A DNA stretch of 64,000 bases from Actinomycetes bacterium (GTDB lineage: Bacteria; Actinomycetota; Actinomycetes; Mycobacteriales; Mycobacteriaceae), in NCBI GenBank assembly GCA_023404955.1, contig JAEXZY010000154.1:1-64000 (forward strand), written 5' to 3'. Below, piece after piece: positions 29,375-36,900 of this stretch (positions are counted from its first letter, which is position 1; each line of letters opens with the position of its first letter). The position numbers were made by a program, and so were the translations under genes. The notes beneath the pieces were generated by a model. The model was not told where the DNA came from and made no database searches. It saw only the letters and a list, made by a program, of their open reading frames with translations.

Positions 29375-30841
29375 ATGGGTAAGCCGCTCGACATCGCGAT
29401 CATCGCCGTGTACCTCGCGGCCATGTTGGCCTTCGGGTTCTGGGGCAAGTCCAGAACCAAGGACTCGGCCGACTTCCTGGTCGCGGGGCGGCGACTCGGG
29501 CCCACGCTGTACACCGGGACGATGGCCGCCGTGGTGCTCGGCGGGGCCTCGACCGTCGGCGGTGTCGGCCTCGGCTACAAGTGGGGGCTGTCCGGCATGT
29601 GGCTCGTCGTGTCGATCGCGGTGGGGCTCCTGGCGCTGAGTCTGTTCTTCGCCGGACGTATCCAGCGGCTGAAGGTCTTCACCGTCGCCCAGATGCTGCG
29701 GTTGCGCTACGACGTCGACGCGACCTCGGCGTCGGGCATCGTGATGGCCGCCTACACCCTGATGTTGTCGGTGACCTCGACGATCGCGTACGCCACCGTG
29801 TTCAACGTGTTGTTCGGCACCGATCGCACCGTGTCGGTGCTCATCGGCGGTCTGACCGTGATGCTCTACTCCTCGATCGGCGGCATGTGGTCGATCACGC
29901 TCACCGACATGGTTCAGTTCCTGCTCAAGACCATCGGCATCTTCGCGCTGCTGCTGCCGTTCACGCTGCACAAGGCCGGCGGTTTCGCCGGCATCCGGGA
30001 ACGTGCGGGTGACGCGGTCTTCGGCTTGGGCGCCATCGGAATGCCGACCATCATCACGTTTTTCGTGGTGTACAGCTTCGGCATGCTGATCGGTCAGGAC
30101 ATCTGGCAGCGGGTCTTCACCGCGCGCTCACCGCAGGTGGCGAAATGGGGTGGCACCACGGCCGCGCTGTACTGCGTGCTCTACGGCATTGCCGGCGCGG
30201 TGATCGGCACTGCGGCTTCGACGTTCCTGCCCGACGTCGAGGCTTCCGACGACGTGTACGCCCAGATCGCGGAAAGCATTCTGCCCGTAGGCATCAGCGG
30301 TCTGGTGCTGGCGGCTGCGGTCGCGGCGATGATGTCGACCGCGTCGGGAGCGCTGATCGCGACGGCGACCGTGGCCCGCACTGACGTCAAGCCGCTGCTG
30401 CAGAGACTGTTCGGCCGTACGCCTGACTCCGTACGGGAGGCGGATGACGTGCACTCCGACCGGATCTACGTGGTGGTGCTCGGCATCGTGGTGATCGTGA
30501 TCGCCGCACTGCTCGACGACGTGGTGGCCGCGCTGACGATCGCCTACGACATCCTGGTCGGCGGGTTGCTGGTCGCGATCCTCGGCGGCTTCCTGTGGAA
30601 GCGAGCCACCGGCGCCGGGGCGCTGTGGTCGATGGCCGTGGGCACCGTGGTCACCCTCGGCACCATGGTTGTCGTCGGTGACGTGCTGGCCAACGAGCCG
30701 ATCTACTACGGGCTCGCGGCAAGCCTGGTCGTCTACGTCGTGGCCAGCGTGGCGACACGGCGCACCCCGGCCCCCGTGCTGGCCGAGTGGGATGCCCGGC
30801 TGGCGGGCCGGGACCGGGTCGCGCCCGCGACGGGCGACTGA
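29375..30841 (+). CDS. sodium:solute symporter (SSS family)
   Basis: 488 residues with about 13 hydrophobic segments. Family marks: DFLVAGRRLGPTLYTGTMAAVVLGGASTVGGVGLGYKWGLSG near residues 30-70 and AAAVAAMMSTASGALIATATVARTD near 310-335, the Na+-site region of TM8. It ends in a short charged cytoplasmic tail. An AAGG ribosome site lies within AGGAAGGTCACC before the ATG. Probably co-transcribed with the ThDP enzyme, so the transported solute is likely that enzyme's substrate, a small carboxylate. Confidence 0.85.
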   Translation: MGKPLDIAIIAVYLAAMLAFGFWGKSRTKDSADFLVAGRRLGPTLYTGTMAAVVLGGASTVGGVGLGYKWGLSGMWLVVSIAVGLLALSLFFAGRIQRLKVFTVAQMLRLRYDVDATSASGIVMAAYTLMLSVTSTIAYATVFNVLFGTDRTVSVLIGGLTVMLYSSIGGMWSITLTDMVQFLLKTIGIFALLLPFTLHKAGGFAGIRERAGDAVFGLGAIGMPTIITFFVVYSFGMLIGQDIWQRVFTARSPQVAKWGGTTAALYCVLYGIAGAVIGTAASTFLPDVEASDDVYAQIAESILPVGISGLVLAAAVAAMMSTASGALIATATVARTDVKPLLQRLFGRTPDSVREADDVHSDRIYVVVLGIVVIVIAALLDDVVAALTIAYDILVGGLLVAILGGFLWKRATGAGALWSMAVGTVVTLGTMVVVGDVLANEPIYYGLAASLVVYVVASVATRRTPAPVLAEWDARLAGRDRVAPATGD

Positions 30842-30866
30842 CACGGACCGAACCGATTTTACGAAA

Positions 30867-30886
30867 GCGCATGCGCAAGCGCTTGC
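30867..30886. promoter_or_regulatory. overlapping palindromes, candidate LacI operator
   Basis: GCGCATGCGC (30867-30876) and GCAAGCGCTTGC (30875-30886) are both perfect palindromes and overlap by two bases. GCAAGCGCTTGC has the central CG of LacI/GalR operators. They lie 65-84 bp upstream of the sugar-binding protein gene, whose operon ends with a LacI-type gene. Confidence 0.55.
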
Positions 30887-30950
30887 CTACGTCTTAGGCT
30901 CCTGCCCAGCCGCGGCGCGTCGGGCGTCGCCCGGGGACAAAGGAGTCCAC

Positions 30951-31958
30951 ATGGTCGGGAAACCCAGTCGGTCGGTCATCGGTTCGGTGGTGCTGGCGGG
31001 AGCGCTCGTGCTGGGCATGACCGGCTGCAGCGGCGGCTCCGGATCGGACAGCGTCAAGGTCGGCCTGATCACCAAGACGGACTCCAACCCGTACTTCGTG
31101 AAGGTCCGGGAAGCCGCCCAAGCGCAGGCCGACAAGGACGGCGCCCAATTGATCGCGCTCGCCGGTGCCTTCGACGGCGACAACGAGGGCCAGGTCACCG
31201 CGATCGAGAACATGGTCGGCCAGGGCGTGAAAGGCATTCTCATCACGCCGAACTCGTCGACCGGCGTGCTCGACGCGATCAAGCGAGCCCGGGACGCCGG
31301 CGTCATCGTCATCGCGCTCGACACGGCGACCGACCCCGAGGACGCCGTCGACGCCACCTACGCCACCGACAACAAGGCCGCAGGCGTCAGCCAGGGCAAG
31401 TGGGTGAAGGCGGCCATCGGCAACGCCGCACCCCAGGTGGTGATGCTCGACGGCACGCCCGGCGGCACCGTCGACACGTTCCGCCACGACGGGTTCCTCG
31501 AAGGTTTCGGCATCACGAACAACTCGCCCGAGATCGTGGGCCAGGAGAACACCAACGGCGACCAGACCAAGGCGCAGACCGCGATGGAGAACATCCTGCA
31601 GCGCGCGCCCCGCATCAACGCGCTCTACACGATCAACGAGCCCGCCGCCGCCGGTGCCTACCAGGCCATCCAGTCGGCGAATCGCGCTGGCCAGATCACG
31701 ATCGGCTCGATCGACGGCAGCTGCACCGGCGTCGCCGATGTGAAGGCCGGCAAGATCGGTGCGACCGTGATGCAGTTCCCGGCGAAGATGGCCGAACTCG
31801 GCGTGCAGGCCGTGGTCAAGTACGCCAAGGACGGCACCAAGCCCAGCGGTTTCAACGACACCGGCTCCCAGCTGATCACCGACAAGCCCATGCCCGGCAT
31901 CGAGTCCAAGGACACCGCCTGGGGTGAGCAGAACTGCTGGGGCACCGCCGGATCATGA
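30951..31958 (+). CDS. CUT2 sugar ABC transporter substrate-binding lipoprotein
   Basis: 335 residues from ATG 30951, set by AGGAG 6 nt upstream; the long upstream extension is antisense to other frames. Lipobox MTGC, then the periplasmic-binding-protein type I fold: VGLITKTDSNPYFVKVREAAQAQA, GVKGILITPNSSTGVLDAIKRARDAGVIVIALDT, VMLDGTPGG. It resembles the ribose/fructose-binding (RbsB/FrcB) group. First gene of a six-gene sugar operon with ATGA coupling to the permease. The likely ligand is a monosaccharide, with fructose or a pentose the best guess from the kinases downstream. Confidence 0.85.
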   Translation: MVGKPSRSVIGSVVLAGALVLGMTGCSGGSGSDSVKVGLITKTDSNPYFVKVREAAQAQADKDGAQLIALAGAFDGDNEGQVTAIENMVGQGVKGILITPNSSTGVLDAIKRARDAGVIVIALDTATDPEDAVDATYATDNKAAGVSQGKWVKAAIGNAAPQVVMLDGTPGGTVDTFRHDGFLEGFGITNNSPEIVGQENTNGDQTKAQTAMENILQRAPRINALYTINEPAAAGAYQAIQSANRAGQITIGSIDGSCTGVADVKAGKIGATVMQFPAKMAELGVQAVVKYAKDGTKPSGFNDTGSQLITDKPMPGIESKDTAWGEQNCWGTAGS

Positions 31959-32965
31959 CGGGCGGCGCTGCACCACAGGCGAAGGCACCACAGACGAAGC
32001 CGCCGCTGTCGAGCCGGTTGACGGCATCGAACCTGCTGCGCGAACCGCTGCTGGGCCCGCTGGTCGCCCTCGTGCTGGCGATCATCATCTTCAGCGCGAT
32101 CTCCGACTCGTTCCTCGAACCGCAGAACGTGTCGCTGATCCTGCAGCAGTCGGTGGTCGTCGGCATCCTGGCGGTCGGGCAGACGCTGATCATCCTGACC
32201 TCCGGCATCGACCTGTCGATCGGCGCGGTCGCCGTGTTCGGCACGATCGTGATGGCGCAGAGCGCCGGTGCGGGCGGACCCCTCGTCGCGCTGGGCTCCA
32301 CGCTGCTGGTGTGCGTGGTGTTCGGTGCGCTGAACGGTGGGCTGGTGACCGCGCTGCGGTTGCCGCCGTTCATCGTCACGCTCGGCACGTTCACCGCGAT
32401 CCAGGCGGCGACGCGGCTGCTCGCCGGTTCGGAGACCTACCGGGTGTCGCCGGGCCCGCTGACGTTTCTCGGTACATCGTTTCGCATCGGCACGTTCTCG
32501 ACGACGTACGGCGTCGTCGCGATGCTGCTGGTGTACCTGGCGACGTGGTACGCGCTGTCCCAAACCGCCTGGGGCAAGCATGTCTACGCGGTCGGCGGTA
32601 ATCCGCAGGCATCCGATCTGTCGGGCATCAAATCCGGCCGGGTGCTGCTGTCGGTGTACATCACCACCGGCGTGATCGCCGCGATCGCGGCGTGGGCGGC
32701 GCTCGGCCGCATCCCCAATGCCGATCCGAACGCCTATCAGAATGCCAACCTCGAGACCATCACCGCGGTGGTCATCGGCGGCACCAGCCTGTTCGGCGGC
32801 CGCGGTGGCGTGGGCGGAACGCTGGTCGGCACGCTGATCGTCGGCGTACTGCGCAACGGTCTCACCCAGGCCGGAGTCGACAACCTCTACCAGAACATCG
32901 CCACCGGCGTTTTGGTGATCGTCGCGGTGGCCGTGGATCAGTTCACCCGCAGGAGGTCACGATGA
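31955..32965 (+). CDS. CUT2 sugar ABC transporter permease
   Basis: 336 residues. About nine hydrophobic helices; CUT2 signatures include VVVGILAVGQTLIILTSGIDLSIGAVAVFGTIV near residues 65-100, YAVGGNPQASDLSGIK, and VVIGGTSLFGGRGGVGGTLVG near 270. It forms the membrane channel with the ATPase encoded next, whose ATG overlaps this stop. An A/P-rich N-terminal tail of about 25 residues precedes the first helix. Confidence 0.88.
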   Translation: MTGGAAPQAKAPQTKPPLSSRLTASNLLREPLLGPLVALVLAIIIFSAISDSFLEPQNVSLILQQSVVVGILAVGQTLIILTSGIDLSIGAVAVFGTIVMAQSAGAGGPLVALGSTLLVCVVFGALNGGLVTALRLPPFIVTLGTFTAIQAATRLLAGSETYRVSPGPLTFLGTSFRIGTFSTTYGVVAMLLVYLATWYALSQTAWGKHVYAVGGNPQASDLSGIKSGRVLLSVYITTGVIAAIAAWAALGRIPNADPNAYQNANLETITAVVIGGTSLFGGRGGVGGTLVGTLIVGVLRNGLTQAGVDNLYQNIATGVLVIVAVAVDQFTRRRSR

Positions 32966-33738
32966 GCCCCGTCCTCGAAGCGCGCGGTCTGGTCAAGAAG
33001 TACGGGAACGTCACCGCGATCAACGGCGCCGACTTCGAGCTGCGTGCCGGCGAGGTGCTCGCCGTCATCGGTGACAACGGTGCGGGCAAGAGCAGCTTGA
33101 TCAAAGCGCTTGCCGGAGCGGTGATTCCGGACTCGGGCCAGATCCTGATGAACGGGCAGCCGGTCGCGTTCAAGAACACCCGCGACGCCCGCGCCGCCGG
33201 CATCGAGACGGTGTACCAGGACCTCGCGGTGGTGCCGGCCCTCGACATCGCCTCGAACCTGTACCTCGGGCGCGAGGTGCGGCGAAAAGGCGTCGCGGGC
33301 AGCGTCTTCCGTCGCCTCGACATGCCGCGAATGCGCCAGGACGCCTCGCAGCACCTGGCCGATCTGAAGATCGGGATCAAGGCGGTCAGTCAGGCCGTCG
33401 AGACGCTGTCGGGCGGTCAGCGTCAGGGTGTCGCGGTGGCCCGCGCCGCGGCGTTCGGGCGCGGGGTGATCATCATGGACGAGCCGACTGCCGCTCTCGG
33501 CGTGCGGGAGTCCGGTCAGGTGATCGATCTGATCAAATCGATTCGGGATCGCGGAATTCCGGTGGTGCTCATCAGCCACGACATGCCGCACGTGTTCGAG
33601 GTGGCCGACCGCATCCACATCCACCGGCTGGGCCAGCGGGCCGGTGTGGTGGACCCGAAGAAGCGGTCGATGTCCGAGGTGGTGGCCCTGATGACCGGTG
33701 CGGAGGAGCCGACCGATGAGGAACGCGCCGGCCTCTGA
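32962..33738 (+). CDS. CUT2 sugar ABC transporter ATP-binding protein (single domain)
   Basis: 258 residues from ATG 32962 (ATGA coupling). One nucleotide-binding domain: Walker A GDNGAGKSS near residues 38-46, signature LSGGQRQGVAVARA near 147-160, Walker B IIMDEPTAALGV, and switch His in LISHDMPHVFEV. Most CUT2 ATPases are double-domain; the single-domain form is that of the fructose transporter FrcA. The 3' end overlaps the PfkB kinase gene by 23 bp. Confidence 0.88.
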   Translation: MSPVLEARGLVKKYGNVTAINGADFELRAGEVLAVIGDNGAGKSSLIKALAGAVIPDSGQILMNGQPVAFKNTRDARAAGIETVYQDLAVVPALDIASNLYLGREVRRKGVAGSVFRRLDMPRMRQDASQHLADLKIGIKAVSQAVETLSGGQRQGVAVARAAAFGRGVIIMDEPTAALGVRESGQVIDLIKSIRDRGIPVVLISHDMPHVFEVADRIHIHRLGQRAGVVDPKKRSMSEVVALMTGAEEPTDEERAGL

Positions 33739-34624
33739 GCCACGGGGGCTCTTCGTCGGACTGGCCACCCTCGACGTGATCCACCGCATCGCCGAGCCGC
33801 CCGCGGTAAACCAGAAGATCACCGCGGCAGCGCAATTCGTCGCCGCCGGTGGGCCGGCCGCCAACGCGGCCGTCACGTTCGCTGCGCTCGGCGGGGACGC
33901 GGTGCTGGTCACGGCGCTCGGCACGGACCCGGTCGCCGACCTCGTGCGCAGCGACCTGGTGGCCCACGGGGTCGAGGTGATCGACGCCGCAGCGGGCTCG
34001 GCACGGCCGGTTCCGGTGTCCAGCGTGTCGGTGGTCGACGCGACGGGGGATCGCTCCGTCATCTCGCTCGACGCCGTCGCCTCCGACGTCGCTGCGCCTG
34101 CAGACCTCGGTGACCTCGTCGCAGGCGCCGACGTCGTCCTCGTCGACGGCCACCATCCCGTCATCGGTGCTGCCGCGGCCCGCTCGGCCGCCGCGCAGCA
34201 GGTGCCGTGTGTCGTCGACGCCGGCCGTTGGAAGCCCGTGATGGCCGACCTGATCACCCACCGGCCGGACATGGTGTGCTCCGGCGACTTTCGCACCCCG
34301 GGCGCGGACAGCGCCGAGGCGACCGCCGCCGCGCTGCTCGACGACGGTGTGCCCACCGTCGTCGTCACCGCCGGCGGCGCACCGATTCGGTGGTGGTCGG
34401 GCGGTGAGGCCGGCAGCGTCGACGTGCCGGTCGTGCCGGTGCGCGACACCTTGGGCGCCGGGGACGCGTTCCACGGCGCATACTGCTACTTCGGTGCGGA
34501 CGGCGTGGTCCGTCTGGCCGAGCGCGTGCAGGCGGCGGCGGAAGTGGCCGCGCTGCGGTGCTCGGTGATCGGACCACGGGCCTGGCTGGCCGAACTCTCC
34601 CACGACCGAAGGCGGCACCGGTGA
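33716..34624 (+). CDS. PfkB family carbohydrate kinase
   Basis: 302 residues from ATG 33716, with GGAGG-like site in the ATPase coding sequence. Ribokinase fold: N-terminal glycine pair AAGGPAANAAVTFAALGGDAVLVTALG and the C-terminal PfkB signature VRDTLGAGDAFHGAYCYFG with catalytic Asp. It phosphorylates a sugar or sugar derivative imported by the ABC system. The next gene is a second, unrelated kinase, so the pathway may involve two phosphorylations or two substrates. Confidence 0.85.
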   Translation: MRNAPASEPRGLFVGLATLDVIHRIAEPPAVNQKITAAAQFVAAGGPAANAAVTFAALGGDAVLVTALGTDPVADLVRSDLVAHGVEVIDAAAGSARPVPVSSVSVVDATGDRSVISLDAVASDVAAPADLGDLVAGADVVLVDGHHPVIGAAAARSAAAQQVPCVVDAGRWKPVMADLITHRPDMVCSGDFRTPGADSAEATAAALLDDGVPTVVVTAGGAPIRWWSGGEAGSVDVPVVPVRDTLGAGDAFHGAYCYFGADGVVRLAERVQAAAEVAALRCSVIGPRAWLAELSHDRRRHR

Positions 34625-35271
34625 CCATCGAGCAGGACGTCGACAGCGCCACCGTCGAGGAGCTGATCGCCTGGGCGCGGGCGCTCGTCACGCCCGGTAC
34701 CCGGCGCATCCTCGGGCTGACCGGTGCGCCGGGCGCCGGAAAGTCCACGGTCGCCGAGCAACTCGTCGCCGCGCTGGGGCCGCGAGATGCCGTGCTGGTG
34801 CCGATGGACGGCTTCCACCTGGCCAACGAGGTGCTGATCGACCTGGGCCGGCGGGATCGCAAGGGCGCGCACGACACGTTCGATGACGACGGCTACGCGC
34901 GATTGCTTGCTGCGTTGCGCGCCCAGCGCGACGGGGACGCCGTGATCTACGCGCCGCGATTCCGGCGGGAGATCGAGGAACCCATCGGCTCGTCGATCCC
35001 GGTGCACCCGCCGACACCGCTGGTGGTCACCGAGGGCAACTACCTGCTGCTCGACTCCGGGGCCTGGCCCGCCGCCCGGGCCTGCGTCGACGAGGTCTGG
35101 TTTCTGGCCCCCGACAGCGGGATTCGGCACGAGCGCCTGGTGCGACGGCACGAGGCGTTCGGCAAGACATCCGAGGAAGCACGATTCTGGGCGTTGGGTT
35201 CCGATGAGCGGAACGCCCAGCTGATCGAGTCGACGGCCGCCCGGGCCGACCGGATACTTCGGCTGTCATGA
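34621..35271 (+). CDS. nucleoside/nucleotide-kinase-like P-loop kinase (FrcK-like)
   Basis: 216 residues from GTG 34621 (GTGA coupling). P-loop GLTGAPGAGKSTVAEQL near residues 30-46, then VLVPMDGFHLANEVLIDLGRRDRKGAHDTFD, the uridine-kinase/PRK/PanK-like pattern, and VVTEGNYLLLD. Its closest known functional group is FrcK, the kinase encoded with the S. meliloti fructose ABC transporter, which phosphorylates imported fructose. Position after a single-domain FrcA-like ATPase supports that comparison, though the sugar is inferred. Confidence 0.8.
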   Translation: MTIEQDVDSATVEELIAWARALVTPGTRRILGLTGAPGAGKSTVAEQLVAALGPRDAVLVPMDGFHLANEVLIDLGRRDRKGAHDTFDDDGYARLLAALRAQRDGDAVIYAPRFRREIEEPIGSSIPVHPPTPLVVTEGNYLLLDSGAWPAARACVDEVWFLAPDSGIRHERLVRRHEAFGKTSEEARFWALGSDERNAQLIESTAARADRILRLS

Positions 35272-35281
35272 TCAGGCTGCC

Positions 35282-36283
35282 ATGACCACGATGGGCGACG
35301 TCGCGCGGCTGGCCGGGGTGTCGGCGTCGACGGTGTCGCATGTGATCAACGGGACCCGCCGGGTGGACACCGGGACGCGCCTACGCGTCGAGGCGGCGAT
35401 CGCCGAGACCGGCTATCGCCGTAACGGCGTGGCCCGCTCGTTGGCGGCGGGGCGCACGCACACGGTCGGGCTGTCGATCTCGGCGCTGACCAATCCGTAC
35501 TTCGGCAGCCTGGTGCACGCGGTGGAACGGGCGCTCTCCGAAGCGGGTTACGTGCTGATCGTCGGCGACTCGCACGACGACGCCGAATCCGAGAAGCGGG
35601 TCACCGACTCGCTGCTGGACCGGCAGGTCGACGGGATGATCGTCGCCCCGGCGGCCGGTTCAGAGCGCACGACGCTGCCGGCGATCGTGCGTACCGGAAC
35701 CCCGCTGGTCCTCATCGACCGCGCCGTCGACATCGACTGCGATCAGGTCGGGCCAGAGAACGTTGAGTCGGCGCGCGGGCTCACCGAGCACCTGCTCGCT
35801 CGTGGGCACCGGCGGATCGGCGTGGTGCGCGGCATCGCCGGGATCTCCTCGACGGTCGAACGATTCGACGGATACGCCGCCGCCCTGGCCGCGCGCGGCA
35901 TTCCGCTCGACCCTGCCTTGGTGATCGACGGCGAGTCGAGCACCGACGTCGCCGAACGCGAGGTGCGCGCGGTGATGGCCGGCGAGAACCGGCCCACCGC
36001 ACTGGTGTCGATGAACAACGCGATGACGATCGGCACCCTCAAGGCGTTGCGCAGCCTCGACCTGGCGATCCCGTCCGACGTGGCTTTCGCCTGCTATGAC
36101 GACTTCGAGTGGTCGGACCTGTTCGAGCCCAAGCTCACCGCCGCCGCCCAGGACGTCGAAACCATCGGCGCCACCGCGGCGCAGTTACTGCTGCGCCGGG
36201 TGCGCGCAGAAGACGGTGCGGCGCAACGCATCCAGGTGCCGACGACGTTCCACCACCGCAACTCCTGCGGGTGCGTATCCTAG
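35282..36283 (+). CDS. LacI family transcriptional regulator
   Basis: 333 residues. HTH and hinge at the N-terminus: MGDVARLAGVSASTVSHVINGTRRVDTGTRLRVEAAIAETGYRRNGVARSLAAGRT. The periplasmic-binding-like effector domain follows (VGLSISALTNPYFGSLVHAVERAL to HHRNSCGC). It is the last gene of the sugar operon; the palindromes at 30867-30886 upstream of the first gene are the likely operator. The stop overlaps that of the convergent LysE gene in CTAG. Confidence 0.88.
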   Translation: MTTMGDVARLAGVSASTVSHVINGTRRVDTGTRLRVEAAIAETGYRRNGVARSLAAGRTHTVGLSISALTNPYFGSLVHAVERALSEAGYVLIVGDSHDDAESEKRVTDSLLDRQVDGMIVAPAAGSERTTLPAIVRTGTPLVLIDRAVDIDCDQVGPENVESARGLTEHLLARGHRRIGVVRGIAGISSTVERFDGYAAALAARGIPLDPALVIDGESSTDVAEREVRAVMAGENRPTALVSMNNAMTIGTLKALRSLDLAIPSDVAFACYDDFEWSDLFEPKLTAAAQDVETIGATAAQLLLRRVRAEDGAAQRIQVPTTFHHRNSCGCVS

Positions 36284-36894
36284 CGCGAGGCCACTGCCAT
36301 TCGCGCCGCCAACGCGACATAGGTCGCGGCGAAGGTCCGCCGCAACCCCCGCACGACCCTCGGACGGGTGATCACATGGCTGCGCACCGCCGCCGAGAAC
36401 ACCCCGTAGGCCGCGAAGACCACCAGCGTCATCGCCATGAACACCGCTGACAACACCAGCATCTCGTCGACGACGGGGCCCGCGGAGGCGTCGACGAACT
36501 GCGGCAGGAACGCGAAAAAGAACAGGGTCAACTTCGGGTTCAACGTGTTGACCGCGACCGCCGTGCCGATGATGCGCCAGGACCCCGGCGGGGCGGCCGG
36601 CGCGTCACTGGTGACCAATTCCGAGTCGTCCCGCCAGGTGATCCACGCCAGGTAGAGCAGGTACGCCACTCCGAGGTACTTCAGCGTCTGGAACGCCACG
36701 GCGCTGCTGTGCATGATCGCTGCCAGCCCGCTCACCGCTGCGAGCATGTGCGGCACGATGCCCAGCGTGCACCCGACCGCAGCCAAGATGGATGCCCGCG
36801 TGCCGTGCGAGAGGCCGGTGGCCACGGTGTACAGCGCGCCGGTGCCCGGGGTGGCGACCACCACCAGGCTCGTGATAAGGAACGCCAGCGTCAT
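36280..36894 (-). CDS. LysE/RhtB family exporter
   Basis: 204 residues, about six membrane helices. Family mark near the N-terminus: VVATPGTGALYTVATGLSHGTRASILAAVGCTLGI (P-G-P/T-x region), then VKYL-like LKYLGVAYLLYLAWITWRD and NTLNPKLTLFFFAFLPQFV. The family exports amino acids or their analogues. It starts 6 bp after the ilvD stop, so it is likely co-transcribed with the branched-chain amino acid gene; export of valine/isoleucine intermediates is a reasonable inference. Confidence 0.85.
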   Translation of the reverse strand: MTLAFLITSLVVVATPGTGALYTVATGLSHGTRASILAAVGCTLGIVPHMLAAVSGLAAIMHSSAVAFQTLKYLGVAYLLYLAWITWRDDSELVTSDAPAAPPGSWRIIGTAVAVNTLNPKLTLFFFAFLPQFVDASAGPVVDEMLVLSAVFMAMTLVVFAAYGVFSAAVRSHVITRPRVVRGLRRTFAATYVALAARMAVASR

Positions 36895-36900
36895 CGTGGG

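Noticed and set aside
30669..30950. Upstream extension of the sugar-binding protein frame
   Set aside because: It overlaps the symporter gene in another frame; the signal peptide and lipobox begin at ATG 30951, which has a ribosome site.
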